From: Streptomyces sp. DG2A-72
Lineage (GTDB): Bacteria > Actinomycetota > Actinomycetes > Streptomycetales > Streptomycetaceae
Assembly (NCBI RefSeq): GCF_030499575.1
Contig: NZ_JASTLC010000001.1
Coordinates: 6,596,001-6,660,000, forward strand
Reading direction: 5' to 3'
DNA length: 64,000 nt
Numbering within the stretch: the stretch's first letter is position 1; the number at the start of each line of letters is the position of its first letter. The notes under the pieces were generated by a model that worked only from the letters and a program-made list of their open reading frames with translations, did not search any database and was not told the origin of the DNA. The position numbers and the translations under genes were made by a program. Below are positions 25,341 through 34,428 of the stretch, piece after piece.

Positions 25341-27674
25341 CTACTCCGTGCGCAGCCCGTCCGGCCGCATCAGCCGCAGCAGTGGCGGCAGGCTGAGCAG
25401 GGTGACGGCGACGACGACCGCCGCGCCGGCGCCGGTCATCATCAGCACGCTCGCCCAGTCCACGGTGATCGCGGCGCTCGACATCTTGAGCAGCACCGCG
25501 CCCAGCGTGAGGCCGACCACCGAGGCCAGCAGCAGGCCGAGGGCGATCGGGATCGCCGTCTGCCACAGCACCGACAGGCTCAGCGTGCGCCGCCGGGTGC
25601 CGAAGGCGACCAGCGACGACAGCAGCTTCTTGCGCTCCCGCAACTGCTCCAGCTGCGACACCAGCAGGCTCGCGCCGATCAGCGCCAGGACACAGGCGGC
25701 GCCGACGAACAGGCCTGTGCGGATGGAGTCGTAGCGGTCGGAGCGCTCGGTGGAGAACCACATCATCGGCTCGTTGATCGGGTCGAACGTGGCCGCCGTG
25801 TTCCGGACCAGGTCATATACGTCCGGCACGGACTCGTCGAGGTTGAGGTAGATCTGGCCGTTCATGCCGGGCACGGCCCCCGCGGGCAGCGCCTTGGGGG
25901 TGACCATGAAGCCGCCTCGCTCCCAACCGGTCATGTCGACGCGCGCCTGAGCCTTCTTCATCGTCGACGGCAGGGTCCAGGGGAGCGGCGTGGCCTTGGG
26001 CCCGTCCGAGTACCCCGAGTCGAAGTACACCGTGCGGCCGGGCTTCGCCAGCGCCTCCGTGTTCGCGTCCTCCTCGGCGCCCTGTACGGCGAACACGTCT
26101 CCGTCACGGCACGAGGGCAGTCGCGTCACCTCGCGCAGCGCGGCGCAGTCGCCCACGGTCACCTGGGAGTTGAACGCGGCGTCCATGGGCTTCTCGCTGA
26201 CGAATCCCTCGTCGTACGCGTAGACCTTGCGCACCCCGTCGGTGTCCCGGAACTTCGCCGCGGACTGCGCGAGGGGCACCCCGTCCGGCAGGTTCACCTG
26301 CATCTGCGCCCGGGTGACGTCCTTGCCCGTCGGCTCGGTGTAGTCGTCCTCGACGCCGGCGAACAGCATCTGCAGCGCAATCGCTCCGGCCACCGCGACC
26401 GCGATGCCGTTGACCATGCGGGCCGCCGTGCCGCTGCTCAACTGGAGCCTGCGCACGGCCAGTTGCCAGGCGATGCCGCCTGAGCCGAGCTTGCCGACGA
26501 CCGTCTCGACGATCCACGGCAGCAGCGCGGTCACGCCGACGAGCAGCAGCATCACACCGCCGATGACGAGGTACTGGTTGAAGTCCCCGCCGTCGCGGCC
26601 CTGGCCGATCATCGGGTAGAGCATCGCCAGCCCGGCCAGCGGCAGCAGCAGCCGCCACCACAGCCGGCGCCGCGCGGGTTTCGCCGTACGGACGACACCC
26701 AGCGGCTCGATGACGACTCCCCGCAGCGCGAGCAGCGTGACCAGCACCGCTGCCGCCGGCACGAGGAGCGCGACCAGCAGGGCCAGCGCGGGCGAGGGGT
26801 TGAGGTAGCTCGGGAAGACGCTGACGCCGAACACTTCCATGCTGCCCGCGATCTCACGGCCGATCAGGAAAAAGCCCGTGCCGAGGACCAGCCCGAGGGC
26901 GGCCCCCGCGAGCGCCTCGCCCGCCGCCACCCGCTTGGTCATCCGGCTGTCGGAGCCGACCAGCCGCAGTGCGGCGAGCCGCCGGTCCCGCCGTTCGCCG
27001 CCGAACCGTACGGCCGCGGCGATGAACACCCCGACCGGCATCAGCAGCACCACGAAGACGACGAGGATCAGCAGGAGCAGGACGGGGTCCAGCGGCTCCG
27101 AGTCCGAGCTCTGCTGCCCGAACTTCTCGATCCGCACCGCCCCGCCGTTGGTCAGCTGTGCCGCGAGGTCCTCGCCGCCCCGGTAGAAGGCGAGTTCGGT
27201 GGGGCCGATCAGCCCGCTGTCCCCGATGGTTCCGACGATCTTCTGCGGCAACCGCTCCCGCAGCAGCTTCCCCTCGTCGGAGCCGAGCAGCTTCTTCAGC
27301 GCGGGGGAGACCACCATCTCGCCGACCGCCGGGAGCTTCTCGACGCCCGGCGGCAGCGGCGCCTTCGGACCCTCGGGCTGCACGTCCCGCCCGCGGACGC
27401 CCTTGTCGCGGAAGGTCGTACCGCTGGCCACGACCAGCAGGGTGTCGTCCGCCTTCGGTATTTCCGTCCTGCCGTAGTTGATGTCCGACCGGGCGGCCTC
27501 CCGGCCGTGCCGGGCGTCCAGCGCGCTCGGCAGCGCCGTCGTCAGCAGCAACAGCGCCACCCCGAGCCCGACACCGACGCCTGTCAGCAGGACCCGGACC
27601 CAGCCCTCGCGCCCCCCGGCGAACGCGAACCGGACCCCCATGCCCAGGTCCCTCGTCCACTGCCGCACGTTCAT
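25341..27674 (-). CDS. FtsX-type ABC transporter permease
   Basis: 777 residues. Four groups of membrane segments: an N-terminal helix (VRVLLTGVGVGLGVALLLL), a cluster around residues 200-400 (LLLLILVVFVVLLMPVGVFI, ALLVALLVPAAAVLVTLLAL), another near residue 450, and three C-terminal helices (LFVGAACVLALIGASLLVSQ ... VLMMTGAGAAVVVAVTLLSL). Two large extracytoplasmic domains lie between. Layout is that of MacB/FtsX permeases that work on the cell envelope or peptide antibiotics. GTG/ATG overlap (ATGA) with the ATPase gene. Confidence 0.88.
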   Translation of the reverse strand: MNVRQWTRDLGMGVRFAFAGGREGWVRVLLTGVGVGLGVALLLLTTALPSALDARHGREAARSDINYGRTEIPKADDTLLVVASGTTFRDKGVRGRDVQPEGPKAPLPPGVEKLPAVGEMVVSPALKKLLGSDEGKLLRERLPQKIVGTIGDSGLIGPTELAFYRGGEDLAAQLTNGGAVRIEKFGQQSSDSEPLDPVLLLLILVVFVVLLMPVGVFIAAAVRFGGERRDRRLAALRLVGSDSRMTKRVAAGEALAGAALGLVLGTGFFLIGREIAGSMEVFGVSVFPSYLNPSPALALLVALLVPAAAVLVTLLALRGVVIEPLGVVRTAKPARRRLWWRLLLPLAGLAMLYPMIGQGRDGGDFNQYLVIGGVMLLLVGVTALLPWIVETVVGKLGSGGIAWQLAVRRLQLSSGTAARMVNGIAVAVAGAIALQMLFAGVEDDYTEPTGKDVTRAQMQVNLPDGVPLAQSAAKFRDTDGVRKVYAYDEGFVSEKPMDAAFNSQVTVGDCAALREVTRLPSCRDGDVFAVQGAEEDANTEALAKPGRTVYFDSGYSDGPKATPLPWTLPSTMKKAQARVDMTGWERGGFMVTPKALPAGAVPGMNGQIYLNLDESVPDVYDLVRNTAATFDPINEPMMWFSTERSDRYDSIRTGLFVGAACVLALIGASLLVSQLEQLRERKKLLSSLVAFGTRRRTLSLSVLWQTAIPIALGLLLASVVGLTLGAVLLKMSSAAITVDWASVLMMTGAGAAVVVAVTLLSLPPLLRLMRPDGLRTE

Positions 27675-28357
27675 ACGACGCGCTCCATGTCCCGGGACTT
27701 GCCGTCCCGTACGACGATCTCGCGGTCCGAGTACGCGGCCACCCGGGCCTCGTGCGTGACCAGCACGACGGCGGCGTTGGTGGACCGGGCGGCGTCCGTG
27801 AGCAGATCCATCACCCGCTCGCCGTTGAGCGAGTCCAGCGCGCCGGTCGGCTCGTCGGCGAACAGCACGCGCGGGTTGGTCACCAGCGCGCGGGCGACGG
27901 CGACCCGCTGCCCCTGACCGCCGGACACCTCGCCGGGGCGCTTCTTGCGCAGTTCGTCGACCTCCAGCCGCTCCATCCAGGACAGAGCGGCCTTCTCGGC
28001 CTCCTTGCGGCTCGTCCCGTTGAGCCGCAGCGGCAGGGCGACGTTCTCGACGCAGGTCAACTCCGGCACCAACTGGCCGAACTGGAACACGAACCCGAAC
28101 TCGCTCCGCCGCAGCGCACTGCGCTCGGCGTCGCTCATGGTGGCCATCTCACGGCCGTTGTAGAGGATCGACCCGGCGTCGGGCGGCACGATGCCCGCGA
28201 GGCAGTGCAGCAGGGTCGACTTTCCGGAGCCCGAGGGGCCCATGACGGCGACGACCTCGCCGGGGTGGATGGAGAACTCGGCGCCGTCGAGCGCCGTGGT
28301 CGGACCGTACGCCTTGCGCAGATCGGTCGCGACGAGCAGGGAGCCTGCGGGGGTCAT
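27671..28357 (-). CDS. ABC transporter ATP-binding protein (LolD/MacB type)
   Basis: 228 residues. Walker A MGPSGSGKSTLLHCLAG, Q loop FVFQFGQLVPELT, signature motif in GEVSGGQGQRVAVARAL, Walker B RVLFADEPTGALDS, H loop VLVTHEARVAAYSD. ATG at 28357 overlaps the padR stop (ATGA), and the gene's end overlaps the permease start, so padR-ATPase-permease form one translationally coupled operon. Confidence 0.93.
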   Translation of the reverse strand: MTPAGSLLVATDLRKAYGPTTALDGAEFSIHPGEVVAVMGPSGSGKSTLLHCLAGIVPPDAGSILYNGREMATMSDAERSALRRSEFGFVFQFGQLVPELTCVENVALPLRLNGTSRKEAEKAALSWMERLEVDELRKKRPGEVSGGQGQRVAVARALVTNPRVLFADEPTGALDSLNGERVMDLLTDAARSTNAAVVLVTHEARVAAYSDREIVVRDGKSRDMERVV

Positions 28358-28878
28358 CGGGTCACCGCCTCGGCGAGCTTGTCCAGACGCGCGGCGGTCA
28401 GCTCCAGCCAGCGCAGATCGGCCTCGAGATGGAACAGGGCGTGGTCGCAGATCAGCTGGTCCGCGAGATCGCCCTTGCGCTTGCGATCGGTGAGGATCCG
28501 CATCATCCGCAGATGCTCGGAACGCTGGGTGTCGAGGATGTCGGCGGCGTTCCGGTGCGTCATCAGCGCGAGAACGACCTTGGTGTACAGGGTCGACTGC
28601 AGATACGGCTCCGGCTTCTCCGGCGTCGCCAGCCATTGCTGTACGTCGGTGATACCGGCCTCGGTGATCGCGTACCGCTTGCGTTCCGGACCGCCGCCGG
28701 GCTCGATCCCGTCGACTTCGACGAGCCCGTTCTTCAGCAGCCGGGACATCGTCGAGTAGACCTGGCCGTAGTGCAGCGGCCGGTCGTGACCGAACTTCTC
28801 GTCGAAGGCCCGCTTCAGGTCGTAACCGTGACGCGGACCGGACTCCAGGAGCCCCAGGAGGGTGTGACCGATGGACAT
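28354..28878 (-). CDS. PadR-family transcriptional regulator
   Basis: 174 residues. Winged helix at the N-terminus (TLLGLLESGPRHGYDLKRAF ... YGQVYSTMSRLLKNGLVEVDG ... RKRYAITEAGI) and a C-terminal helical dimer domain, as in subfamily-2 PadR. It is the first gene of the ABC operon and probably represses it from the GTATAC dyad just upstream; a transported drug or envelope stress signal is the likely inducer. Confidence 0.9.
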   Translation of the reverse strand: MSIGHTLLGLLESGPRHGYDLKRAFDEKFGHDRPLHYGQVYSTMSRLLKNGLVEVDGIEPGGGPERKRYAITEAGITDVQQWLATPEKPEPYLQSTLYTKVVLALMTHRNAADILDTQRSEHLRMMRILTDRKRKGDLADQLICDHALFHLEADLRWLELTAARLDKLAEAVTR

Positions 28879-28898
28879 GAGGAGGACTGTACACAGTG

Positions 28899-28919
28899 CG
28901 TATACCCCAGGTGTATACG
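28899..28919. promoter_or_regulatory. Probable PadR operator
   Basis: CGTATAC, 7-base spacer, GTATACG, 21 bases upstream of the padR start. Flanking TACACA (28890) and TGTGTA (28925) nearly extend the symmetry. It is AT-rich in a GC-rich context and placed where a promoter for the ABC operon should be. Confidence 0.6.
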
Positions 28920-28983
28920 TCGAGTGTGTAGGGCGGCGCGGGGCGTACGACGGTGCAGGTGAGACGCGATTGTCACGGTTCTG

Positions 28984-29238
28984 CTACTGCTGCGAGGGCG
29001 GACGTCCACGACGCGGAATCGGACGTGCCTCGCCCGGGAGCCGGCCCGTCTCCGCCAGCGCCTTCCGCAGCAGGAACTCGATCTGCGCATTGGCCGACCG
29101 CAGCTCGTCCCCGGCCCACCGCGCCAGCGCCTCGTACACCGACGGGTCCAGCCGCAGCAGCACCTGCTTGCGCTGCTGCGGCCGCCGCTTCTGTGAGGAA
29201 GCCTCTTGCCCCGAGGAGGCCTCAGAAGAATCCGTCAC
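28984..29238 (-). CDS. Small ribbon-helix-helix protein
   Basis: 84 residues. GTG at 29238 overlaps the SPFH stop (GTGA). A polar, Gln/Ser-rich N-terminus precedes KQVLLRLDPSVYEALARWAGDELRSANAQIEFLLRKAL, an Arc/CopG-type beta-helix-helix pattern; the tail is Arg/Pro-rich. It is probably a DNA-binding partner or autoregulator of the SPFH operon; no toxin-like partner is present. Confidence 0.75.
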   Translation of the reverse strand: MTDSSEASSGQEASSQKRRPQQRKQVLLRLDPSVYEALARWAGDELRSANAQIEFLLRKALAETGRLPGEARPIPRRGRPPSQQ

Positions 29239-30164
29239 TGGTAAAGGGTCCCCGTGTTGAGTACCGGCTGCACCGAGCGGTCCCCGCACAGCACCACCAT
29301 CAGGTTGGACACCATCGCCGCCTTCCGCTCCGAGTCCAGCTCCACGATGTCCTGCTCGGTGATCCGGGCGAGCGCCGCCTCGACCATCCCGACCGCCCCG
29401 TCCACGATCTGCCGCCGCGCGGCGACGACCGCGCCCGCCTGCTGCCGCTGGAGCATCGCCGAGGCGATCTCGGGCGCGTAGGCGAGGTGCGTGAAGCGGG
29501 ACTCGATGATCTGGACGCCGGCCGCCTCCACGCGCGCGTGCAGCTCGACCGCGAGCTTCTCGGTGATCTCCTCGGCGTTGCCGCGCAGCGACAGCCCTTC
29601 CTCGTCATGGGCGTCGTAGGGGTACTCGATGGCGATGTGCCGGACGGCTGCCTCGGTCTGCGTGGAGACGAACTCGAGGAAGTCGTCGACCTCGAAGGTG
29701 GCCTGGGCGGTGTCCTGCACCTTCCATACGACGACCGCGGCGAGCTCGATCGGGTTGCCGTAGGCGTCGTTGACCTTCAGGACCGCGGTCTCGTGGTTGC
29801 GTACCCGGGTCGAGATCTTGGTGCGTGAGGTCAGCGGGTTCACCCAGCGCAGCCCGTCCTGCCGGATCGTCCCCCGGTACCGCCCGAAGAGCTGGACCAC
29901 CCGGGCCTGGCCCGGCGCCACCATGTTCAGCCCGCACATCGCGAAGAACGCGGCGATGGCGACGAGGATGCCGCCGACGATCAGCGCGGCCTTGCCGCCG
30001 GTCCCGGAGACCGCCGTCGCGGCCGCGATCAGCCCGATCCCGCCCAGCAGCCCGACCAGACCGAGCAGCAGCGCGAGCCCGCCGCCGATGCTGTGCGCGG
30101 CGAATTCGCGAACGCGCGGTTCGGGCATCTCGGGGAGGTCGGGTGCGGTGTCGTGCGTGGTCAT
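29235..30164 (-). CDS. SPFH/Band 7 (prohibitin-like) membrane protein
   Basis: 309 residues. Two adjacent hydrophobic segments ([23 protein letters not shown] and [20 protein letters not shown]) anchor it; the SPFH domain follows ([20 protein letters not shown] ... [15 protein letters not shown] ... [20 protein letters not shown]), then a helical region with long Ala/Glu stretches. SPFH proteins organise membrane microdomains or control proteases. Downstream is the RHH gene; upstream are strong palindromes. Confidence 0.88.
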   Translation of the reverse strand: MTTHDTAPDLPEMPEPRVREFAAHSIGGGLALLLGLVGLLGGIGLIAAATAVSGTGGKAALIVGGILVAIAAFFAMCGLNMVAPGQARVVQLFGRYRGTIRQDGLRWVNPLTSRTKISTRVRNHETAVLKVNDAYGNPIELAAVVVWKVQDTAQATFEVDDFLEFVSTQTEAAVRHIAIEYPYDAHDEEGLSLRGNAEEITEKLAVELHARVEAAGVQIIESRFTHLAYAPEIASAMLQRQQAGAVVAARRQIVDGAVGMVEAALARITEQDIVELDSERKAAMVSNLMVVLCGDRSVQPVLNTGTLYQ

Positions 30165-30200
30165 GGGTGTTCCCCCGGTTCTCGATGGAGCTGTTGCTTG

Positions 30201-30232
30201 CTTAGCTTCGTTCTAGCTAAGTGATATCACTT
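30201..30232. promoter_or_regulatory. Double palindrome upstream of the SPFH operon
   Basis: Two adjoining dyads: CTTAGCT, 7-base spacer, AGCTAAG (30201-30221), and the perfect 14-bp palindrome AAGTGATATCACTT (30219-30232). They lie 37 bases upstream of the SPFH start in an AT-rich island. The RHH protein encoded in the same operon, or an unlinked GntR-type regulator, could bind here. Confidence 0.6.
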
Positions 30233-30416
30233 TACCCCATCGCGGCAACCCTAACCGCCTCTCAGCCGTCGGTTCTGTTGGGCAGGTGCTGATTGTCACG
30301 TCCGTAAAAGACCGGATCGCACGCCCTTTGTCACATAGGGCGGTGTTAGCTTTCTGAGCTGACCTGAGCGTGCAACCTGTGTGACGGCCGACGACGGAAG
30401 CGGAGCAGACGGAGCC

Positions 30417-32747
30417 ATGGGACGAGCGGAAGAGAGACGAGCGCGGCAGCGCGGTGGCCACCGCGCCGCGCCCAGGCGCCGCTCGCGACGAGCGCCGGGG
30501 AAGAACGACGGCAAGAGCTTCATACGCCGGCTGTTCACGTGGAAGAAGATCCTCGGCACGTTCCTCGGCGCCTGCCTGCTCGGCATCGGCGGCTTCATCG
30601 TGCTGTACCTGGTCGTCGACGTCCCCGACGGCAACGCGGCGGCGCAGGCCGCGAAGATGCAGAGCAACATCTACAAGTACAGCAACGGCGATGTCCTGGC
30701 CCGCGACGGCAAGGTCAACCGCGAGATCGTGGACCTGTCCAAGGTGCCCAAGGAGGTCCGGAACACCTTCGTCGCCGCCGAGAACAAGACCTTCTACAAG
30801 GACGCCGGCATCGACCTCAAGGGCACGGCCCGCGGTGTGTTCAACACGCTGTCCGGCAAGGGCGCCCAGGGCGGTTCGACGATCACCCAGCAGTACGTCA
30901 AGAACTACTACCTCAGCCAGGAACAGACGGTCTCCCGCAAGCTGAAGGAGATCGTCATCTCCTTGAAGGTGGACCGCCAGCTGTCCAAGGACGACATCCT
31001 CGCGGGCTACCTCAACACCAGCTACTTCGGCCGCAACGCCTACGGCATCCAGGCCGCCGCGCAGGCCTACTACCGCGTCGACGCCGAGGACCTCTCGGTC
31101 GAGCAAGGCGCGTACCTCGCCGCCCTTCTCCAGGCCCCGAGCACCTACGACTGGGCCGTCGCCTCCGAAACCGGTAAGGAACTGGCGAAGGCGCGCTGGA
31201 ACTATGTCCTGGACAACATGGTCGAGATGGGCTGGCTGGACTCCGGCAAGCGCCAGGCCATGAAGTTCCCGGTGCCCGAGGAGCCGAAGGCCTCTGCCGG
31301 TCTCGAGGGGCAGAAGGGGTATCTGGTCGAGCTCGCCAACACACAGCTCGAGAACCAGCTGATGAAGCAGGAAGGTCTCTCCCGCTCCGAGGCCGAGTCC
31401 CAGGTCAAGGGTCAGGGCTGGACCATCACCCTGAACATCGACAAGAAGAAGCAGGCCCAGCTGGAGAAGGCGGCCAAGACCCAGCTGACCAGCAAGCTGG
31501 ACCCCGAAAAGCGGCCCGTCGACGGGGACATCCAGGCGGGCGCCGTCTCCGTCGACCCCAAGACGGGCAAGATCGTCGCCCTGTACGGCGGCCAGGACTA
31601 CTTCAAGCACTACAGCTCCAACGCGACCAGAACGGACTACCAGCCCGCGTCGACGTTCAAACCGGTGATCCTCGCCGCCGCCCTGGAGAACAAGGCCAAG
31701 ACGCAGGACGGCACGACGATCGGCGCGCGCACCGTCTACGACGGGACGAGCAAGCGGCCCGTCGTGGACGACGGCAAGAAGATCGGTTTCGCCCCGCCGA
31801 ACGAGGACGACGAGGACTACGGCGACGTCACCGTTCAGACGGCGACGAACAAGTCCATCAACTCGGTGTTCGCGCAGATGGGCATCGACGTCGGCTTGGA
31901 CAAGATGATGGAGACGGCCACCAAGCTCGGCATGGACACCGCGGATCTGACGCCGCGGGCCGCACACACCCTTGGCACCATGGGCGCCAGCCCGCTGCAG
32001 ATGGCCGGGGTCTACGCCACCCTCGACAACCACGGCAGGAAGGTCACCCCGACCCTCGTCGCATCGGCCGAGCAGAATGACCGGACGATCAAGATGCCGG
32101 ACCCGATCGGCGAGCAGGTGATCAGCCGTGAGGCGGCGGACACGGTGACGTCGGTGCTGACGGGCGTGGTCGACGACGGTACGGCCCGCACGTCGGTGCG
32201 CGGCAACCCGGCCCGCGACGGGCAGGAGGTCGCCGGCAAGACCGGTACCTCCGACTTCGGCAGGTCGGCCTGGTTCACCGGCTACACGCCGGACCTGGTG
32301 ACCTCGGTCGGCATGTTCGGCGAGGCTGGCAAGACCCGCGACAAGGTCAAGAAGGGCGACCAGGTCGACATGAAGGGCGCGACCGGCACCCTGCCGGGCA
32401 AGGGCAGGGTCAACGGCGGCGGGATCCCGGCCCAGATCTGGGCGGCGTACATGTTCGGCGTGACGAAGACGGACGCCAAGTTCGACCTGGACACCACCCA
32501 GGGCGCGGGCGTCGAGCCGACCTGGACACCGACGCCCACCCAGCAGCCCACCGAGACGCCGAGCGACGAGCCGACGTCCGAGGAGCCGACCAGCCAGACC
32601 CCGACGTCATCATCGCAGCCGCCGAGCCAGACGCCCACACAGACCCCGACGCAGACGCCCACGCAGACGCCGACCCAGACGCCCACGACGTCACCACCGG
32701 CGGACGGCAATCCGGAGGACCCGATCGATCCGGATCCGGGGCTATAG
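30417..32747 (+). CDS. Class A penicillin-binding protein
   Basis: 776 residues. Arg-rich cytoplasmic tail, one transmembrane helix (ILGTFLGACLLGIGGFIVLYLVV), a GT51 glycosyltransferase domain (FVAAENKTFYKDAGIDLKG, GGSTITQQYVKNYYLS), then a transpeptidase with PASTFKPVILA (SxxK), TNKSINS (SxN) and AGKTGTSDF (KTG). The last ~70 residues are a low-complexity QTPT/Pro/Glu repeat that probably crosses the wall. It polymerises and crosslinks peptidoglycan. ATG at 30417; a GTG at 30381 is in frame. Confidence 0.92.
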   Translation: MGRAEERRARQRGGHRAAPRRRSRRAPGKNDGKSFIRRLFTWKKILGTFLGACLLGIGGFIVLYLVVDVPDGNAAAQAAKMQSNIYKYSNGDVLARDGKVNREIVDLSKVPKEVRNTFVAAENKTFYKDAGIDLKGTARGVFNTLSGKGAQGGSTITQQYVKNYYLSQEQTVSRKLKEIVISLKVDRQLSKDDILAGYLNTSYFGRNAYGIQAAAQAYYRVDAEDLSVEQGAYLAALLQAPSTYDWAVASETGKELAKARWNYVLDNMVEMGWLDSGKRQAMKFPVPEEPKASAGLEGQKGYLVELANTQLENQLMKQEGLSRSEAESQVKGQGWTITLNIDKKKQAQLEKAAKTQLTSKLDPEKRPVDGDIQAGAVSVDPKTGKIVALYGGQDYFKHYSSNATRTDYQPASTFKPVILAAALENKAKTQDGTTIGARTVYDGTSKRPVVDDGKKIGFAPPNEDDEDYGDVTVQTATNKSINSVFAQMGIDVGLDKMMETATKLGMDTADLTPRAAHTLGTMGASPLQMAGVYATLDNHGRKVTPTLVASAEQNDRTIKMPDPIGEQVISREAADTVTSVLTGVVDDGTARTSVRGNPARDGQEVAGKTGTSDFGRSAWFTGYTPDLVTSVGMFGEAGKTRDKVKKGDQVDMKGATGTLPGKGRVNGGGIPAQIWAAYMFGVTKTDAKFDLDTTQGAGVEPTWTPTPTQQPTETPSDEPTSEEPTSQTPTSSSQPPSQTPTQTPTQTPTQTPTQTPTTSPPADGNPEDPIDPDPGL

Positions 32748-32752
32748 GAAAG

Positions 32753-32778
32753 GGGCGCCCGGCAAACACCGGGCGCCC
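32753..32778. terminator. Terminator between PBP and catalase
   Basis: GGGCGCCCGG CAAACA CCGGGCGCCC: perfect 10-bp stem, 5 bases after the PBP stop and between convergent genes. Confidence 0.75.
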
Positions 32779-32789
32779 TGGCCTACCCA

Positions 32790-32840
32790 GGGGCGCGGGG
32801 AACTGCGCGACCAGCCCTCACCGCCCCGCAGCCGCGCAAC
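32790..32840 (+). repeat. Dispersed GGGGCGCGGGG element, copy 2
   Basis: GGGGCGCGGGGAACTGCGCG then ACCAGCC and CCGCAGCCG, closely matching the copies at 17352 and 42698. It lies directly behind a terminator between convergent genes. Confidence 0.7.
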
Positions 32841-32865
32841 GACACTGCGCCCCCGAACGAAGCGC

Positions 32866-34329
32866 CTAGCTTCCGTCCACCTCGTGGGCGATCCGGTCCC
32901 CGATCTCCTTGTCGATATTGCGCCAGTACTGCAGCGCCCGCTCCACCACCGGCCGCGTAACCCCCTGCTTCAGATGCCCGCTGACATTGGAGACCAGCCG
33001 CCCGCGGGCGGCGTCATCAAGGACCTGCCGCACCATCGTGCCCGGCTGGCCGAAGTCGTCGTCCTCGCGGTGCAGCTTGTACGCCTCGCGCACCATCTCA
33101 CCCGCCGCCTGCCACCCGGCGACATCGCCGAACTGCTGGACGGCCGCGGCCGGACCGCCGTACGAGTTGGGCGCGTACGGGGCACCGGTGTTGGCGGGCT
33201 CGTAGCGCATCGGGCCGTCCTTGGCGTACGAGTTGACCGCCGAGCGGGGTCGGTTCGGCGGCAGCTGCGCGTAGTTGGGGCCGATGCGATAGCGGTGCGT
33301 GTCCGGGTACGAGAAGAGCCGGCCGAGCAGCATCTTGTCCGGGGACGGACCGATGCCCGGCACCAGGTTGGACGGCTCGAACGCGGCCTGCTCGATGTGG
33401 ACGAAGTAGTCCTCGGGGTTCTGGTCGAGGGTCATCCGGCCGACCTCGATCAGCGGGTAGTCGCCGTGCGGCCACACCTTGGTCAGGTCGAACGGGTTGA
33501 ACCGGTAGTCGGGGGCGTCCTCGAACGGCATCACCTGCACATGGACCGTCCAGGACGGGTGGTCGCCGCGCTGGATCGCCTGGAACAGATCGCGGCGGTG
33601 GCAGTCGGCGTCCTCGCCCGCGAGCCGGTCGGCGTCCTCCTGGGTGAGGAAGTCGATGCCCTGGTCGGTCTTGATGTGGTACTTGACCCAGAACTTCTCG
33701 CCGCCGCCGTTGACCCACATATAGGTGTGGGAGGAGTACCCGTTCATGTTGCGGTACGTCTTCGGGATGCCCCGGTCGCCCATCAGCCACGTCACCATGT
33801 GCGCGCTTTCGGGGGAGAGGGTCCAGAAGTCCCACTGCATGTTGTTGTCGCGCAGCCCGTTGTCCGGGCGGCGCTTCTGGGAGCGGATGAAGTCCTGGAA
33901 CTTCTGTGGATCACGGACGAAGAAGATCGGCGTGTTGTTGCCGACCAGGTCGTAGTTGCCGTGCTCCGTGTAGAACTTCAGCGCGAAGCCGCGGGGGTCG
34001 CGCCAGGTGTCGGGGGAGCCGAGCTCACCCGCGACGGTCGAGAAGCGCGCCAGCATGTCGGTGCGCTTGCCGGGCTGGAACAGGTCGGCCTTGGTGAACT
34101 GGCTGACGTCGTTGGTTACTTCGAAGGTGCCGTATGCGCCACTGCCCTTGGCGTGCACCACACGCTCCGGGACCCGCTCCCGGTTGAACTGGGCCATCTT
34201 CTCGATGAGGTAGTGGTCCTGGAGCAGGATGGGGCCGTTGGACCCGATGGTCAGCGAGTGCTCGTCGCTCTCCACCGGGATCCCGTGGTTGTTCGTGGTG
34301 TACGGAACCTGCTGGGGTGTCTGCGTCAC
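32866..34329 (-). CDS. katA: Monofunctional heme catalase
   Basis: 487 residues. Active-site His in [13 protein letters not shown], Asn in the [19 protein letters not shown] region, and heme-ligand Tyr in [16 protein letters not shown]. Length fits a small-subunit (clade 3) catalase. GTG at 34329 is chosen for its GGGAGGA ribosome site; a longer frame from 34350 exists. No Fur-like CatR gene is adjacent, unlike some Streptomyces catalase loci. It breaks down H2O2; the peroxide genes ahpCD/oxyR are about 9 kb away. Confidence 0.93.
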   Translation of the reverse strand: MTQTPQQVPYTTNNHGIPVESDEHSLTIGSNGPILLQDHYLIEKMAQFNRERVPERVVHAKGSGAYGTFEVTNDVSQFTKADLFQPGKRTDMLARFSTVAGELGSPDTWRDPRGFALKFYTEHGNYDLVGNNTPIFFVRDPQKFQDFIRSQKRRPDNGLRDNNMQWDFWTLSPESAHMVTWLMGDRGIPKTYRNMNGYSSHTYMWVNGGGEKFWVKYHIKTDQGIDFLTQEDADRLAGEDADCHRRDLFQAIQRGDHPSWTVHVQVMPFEDAPDYRFNPFDLTKVWPHGDYPLIEVGRMTLDQNPEDYFVHIEQAAFEPSNLVPGIGPSPDKMLLGRLFSYPDTHRYRIGPNYAQLPPNRPRSAVNSYAKDGPMRYEPANTGAPYAPNSYGGPAAAVQQFGDVAGWQAAGEMVREAYKLHREDDDFGQPGTMVRQVLDDAARGRLVSNVSGHLKQGVTRPVVERALQYWRNIDKEIGDRIAHEVDGS

Positions 34330-34428
34330 GAGCGTCCTCCCGTCTTGCATGGGGGATCAGTCAGGTCGCTTCGCTCACCCCAGCCAGTCAACTCCGCCGT
34401 CGGGACATCGGCAACACTTGGATCCGGT

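Noticed and set aside
32510..32700. Repeats coding for QTPT in the PBP tail as a mobile or CRISPR-like array
   Set aside because: They are in frame, short and encode a normal low-complexity wall-spanning tail of class A PBPs.
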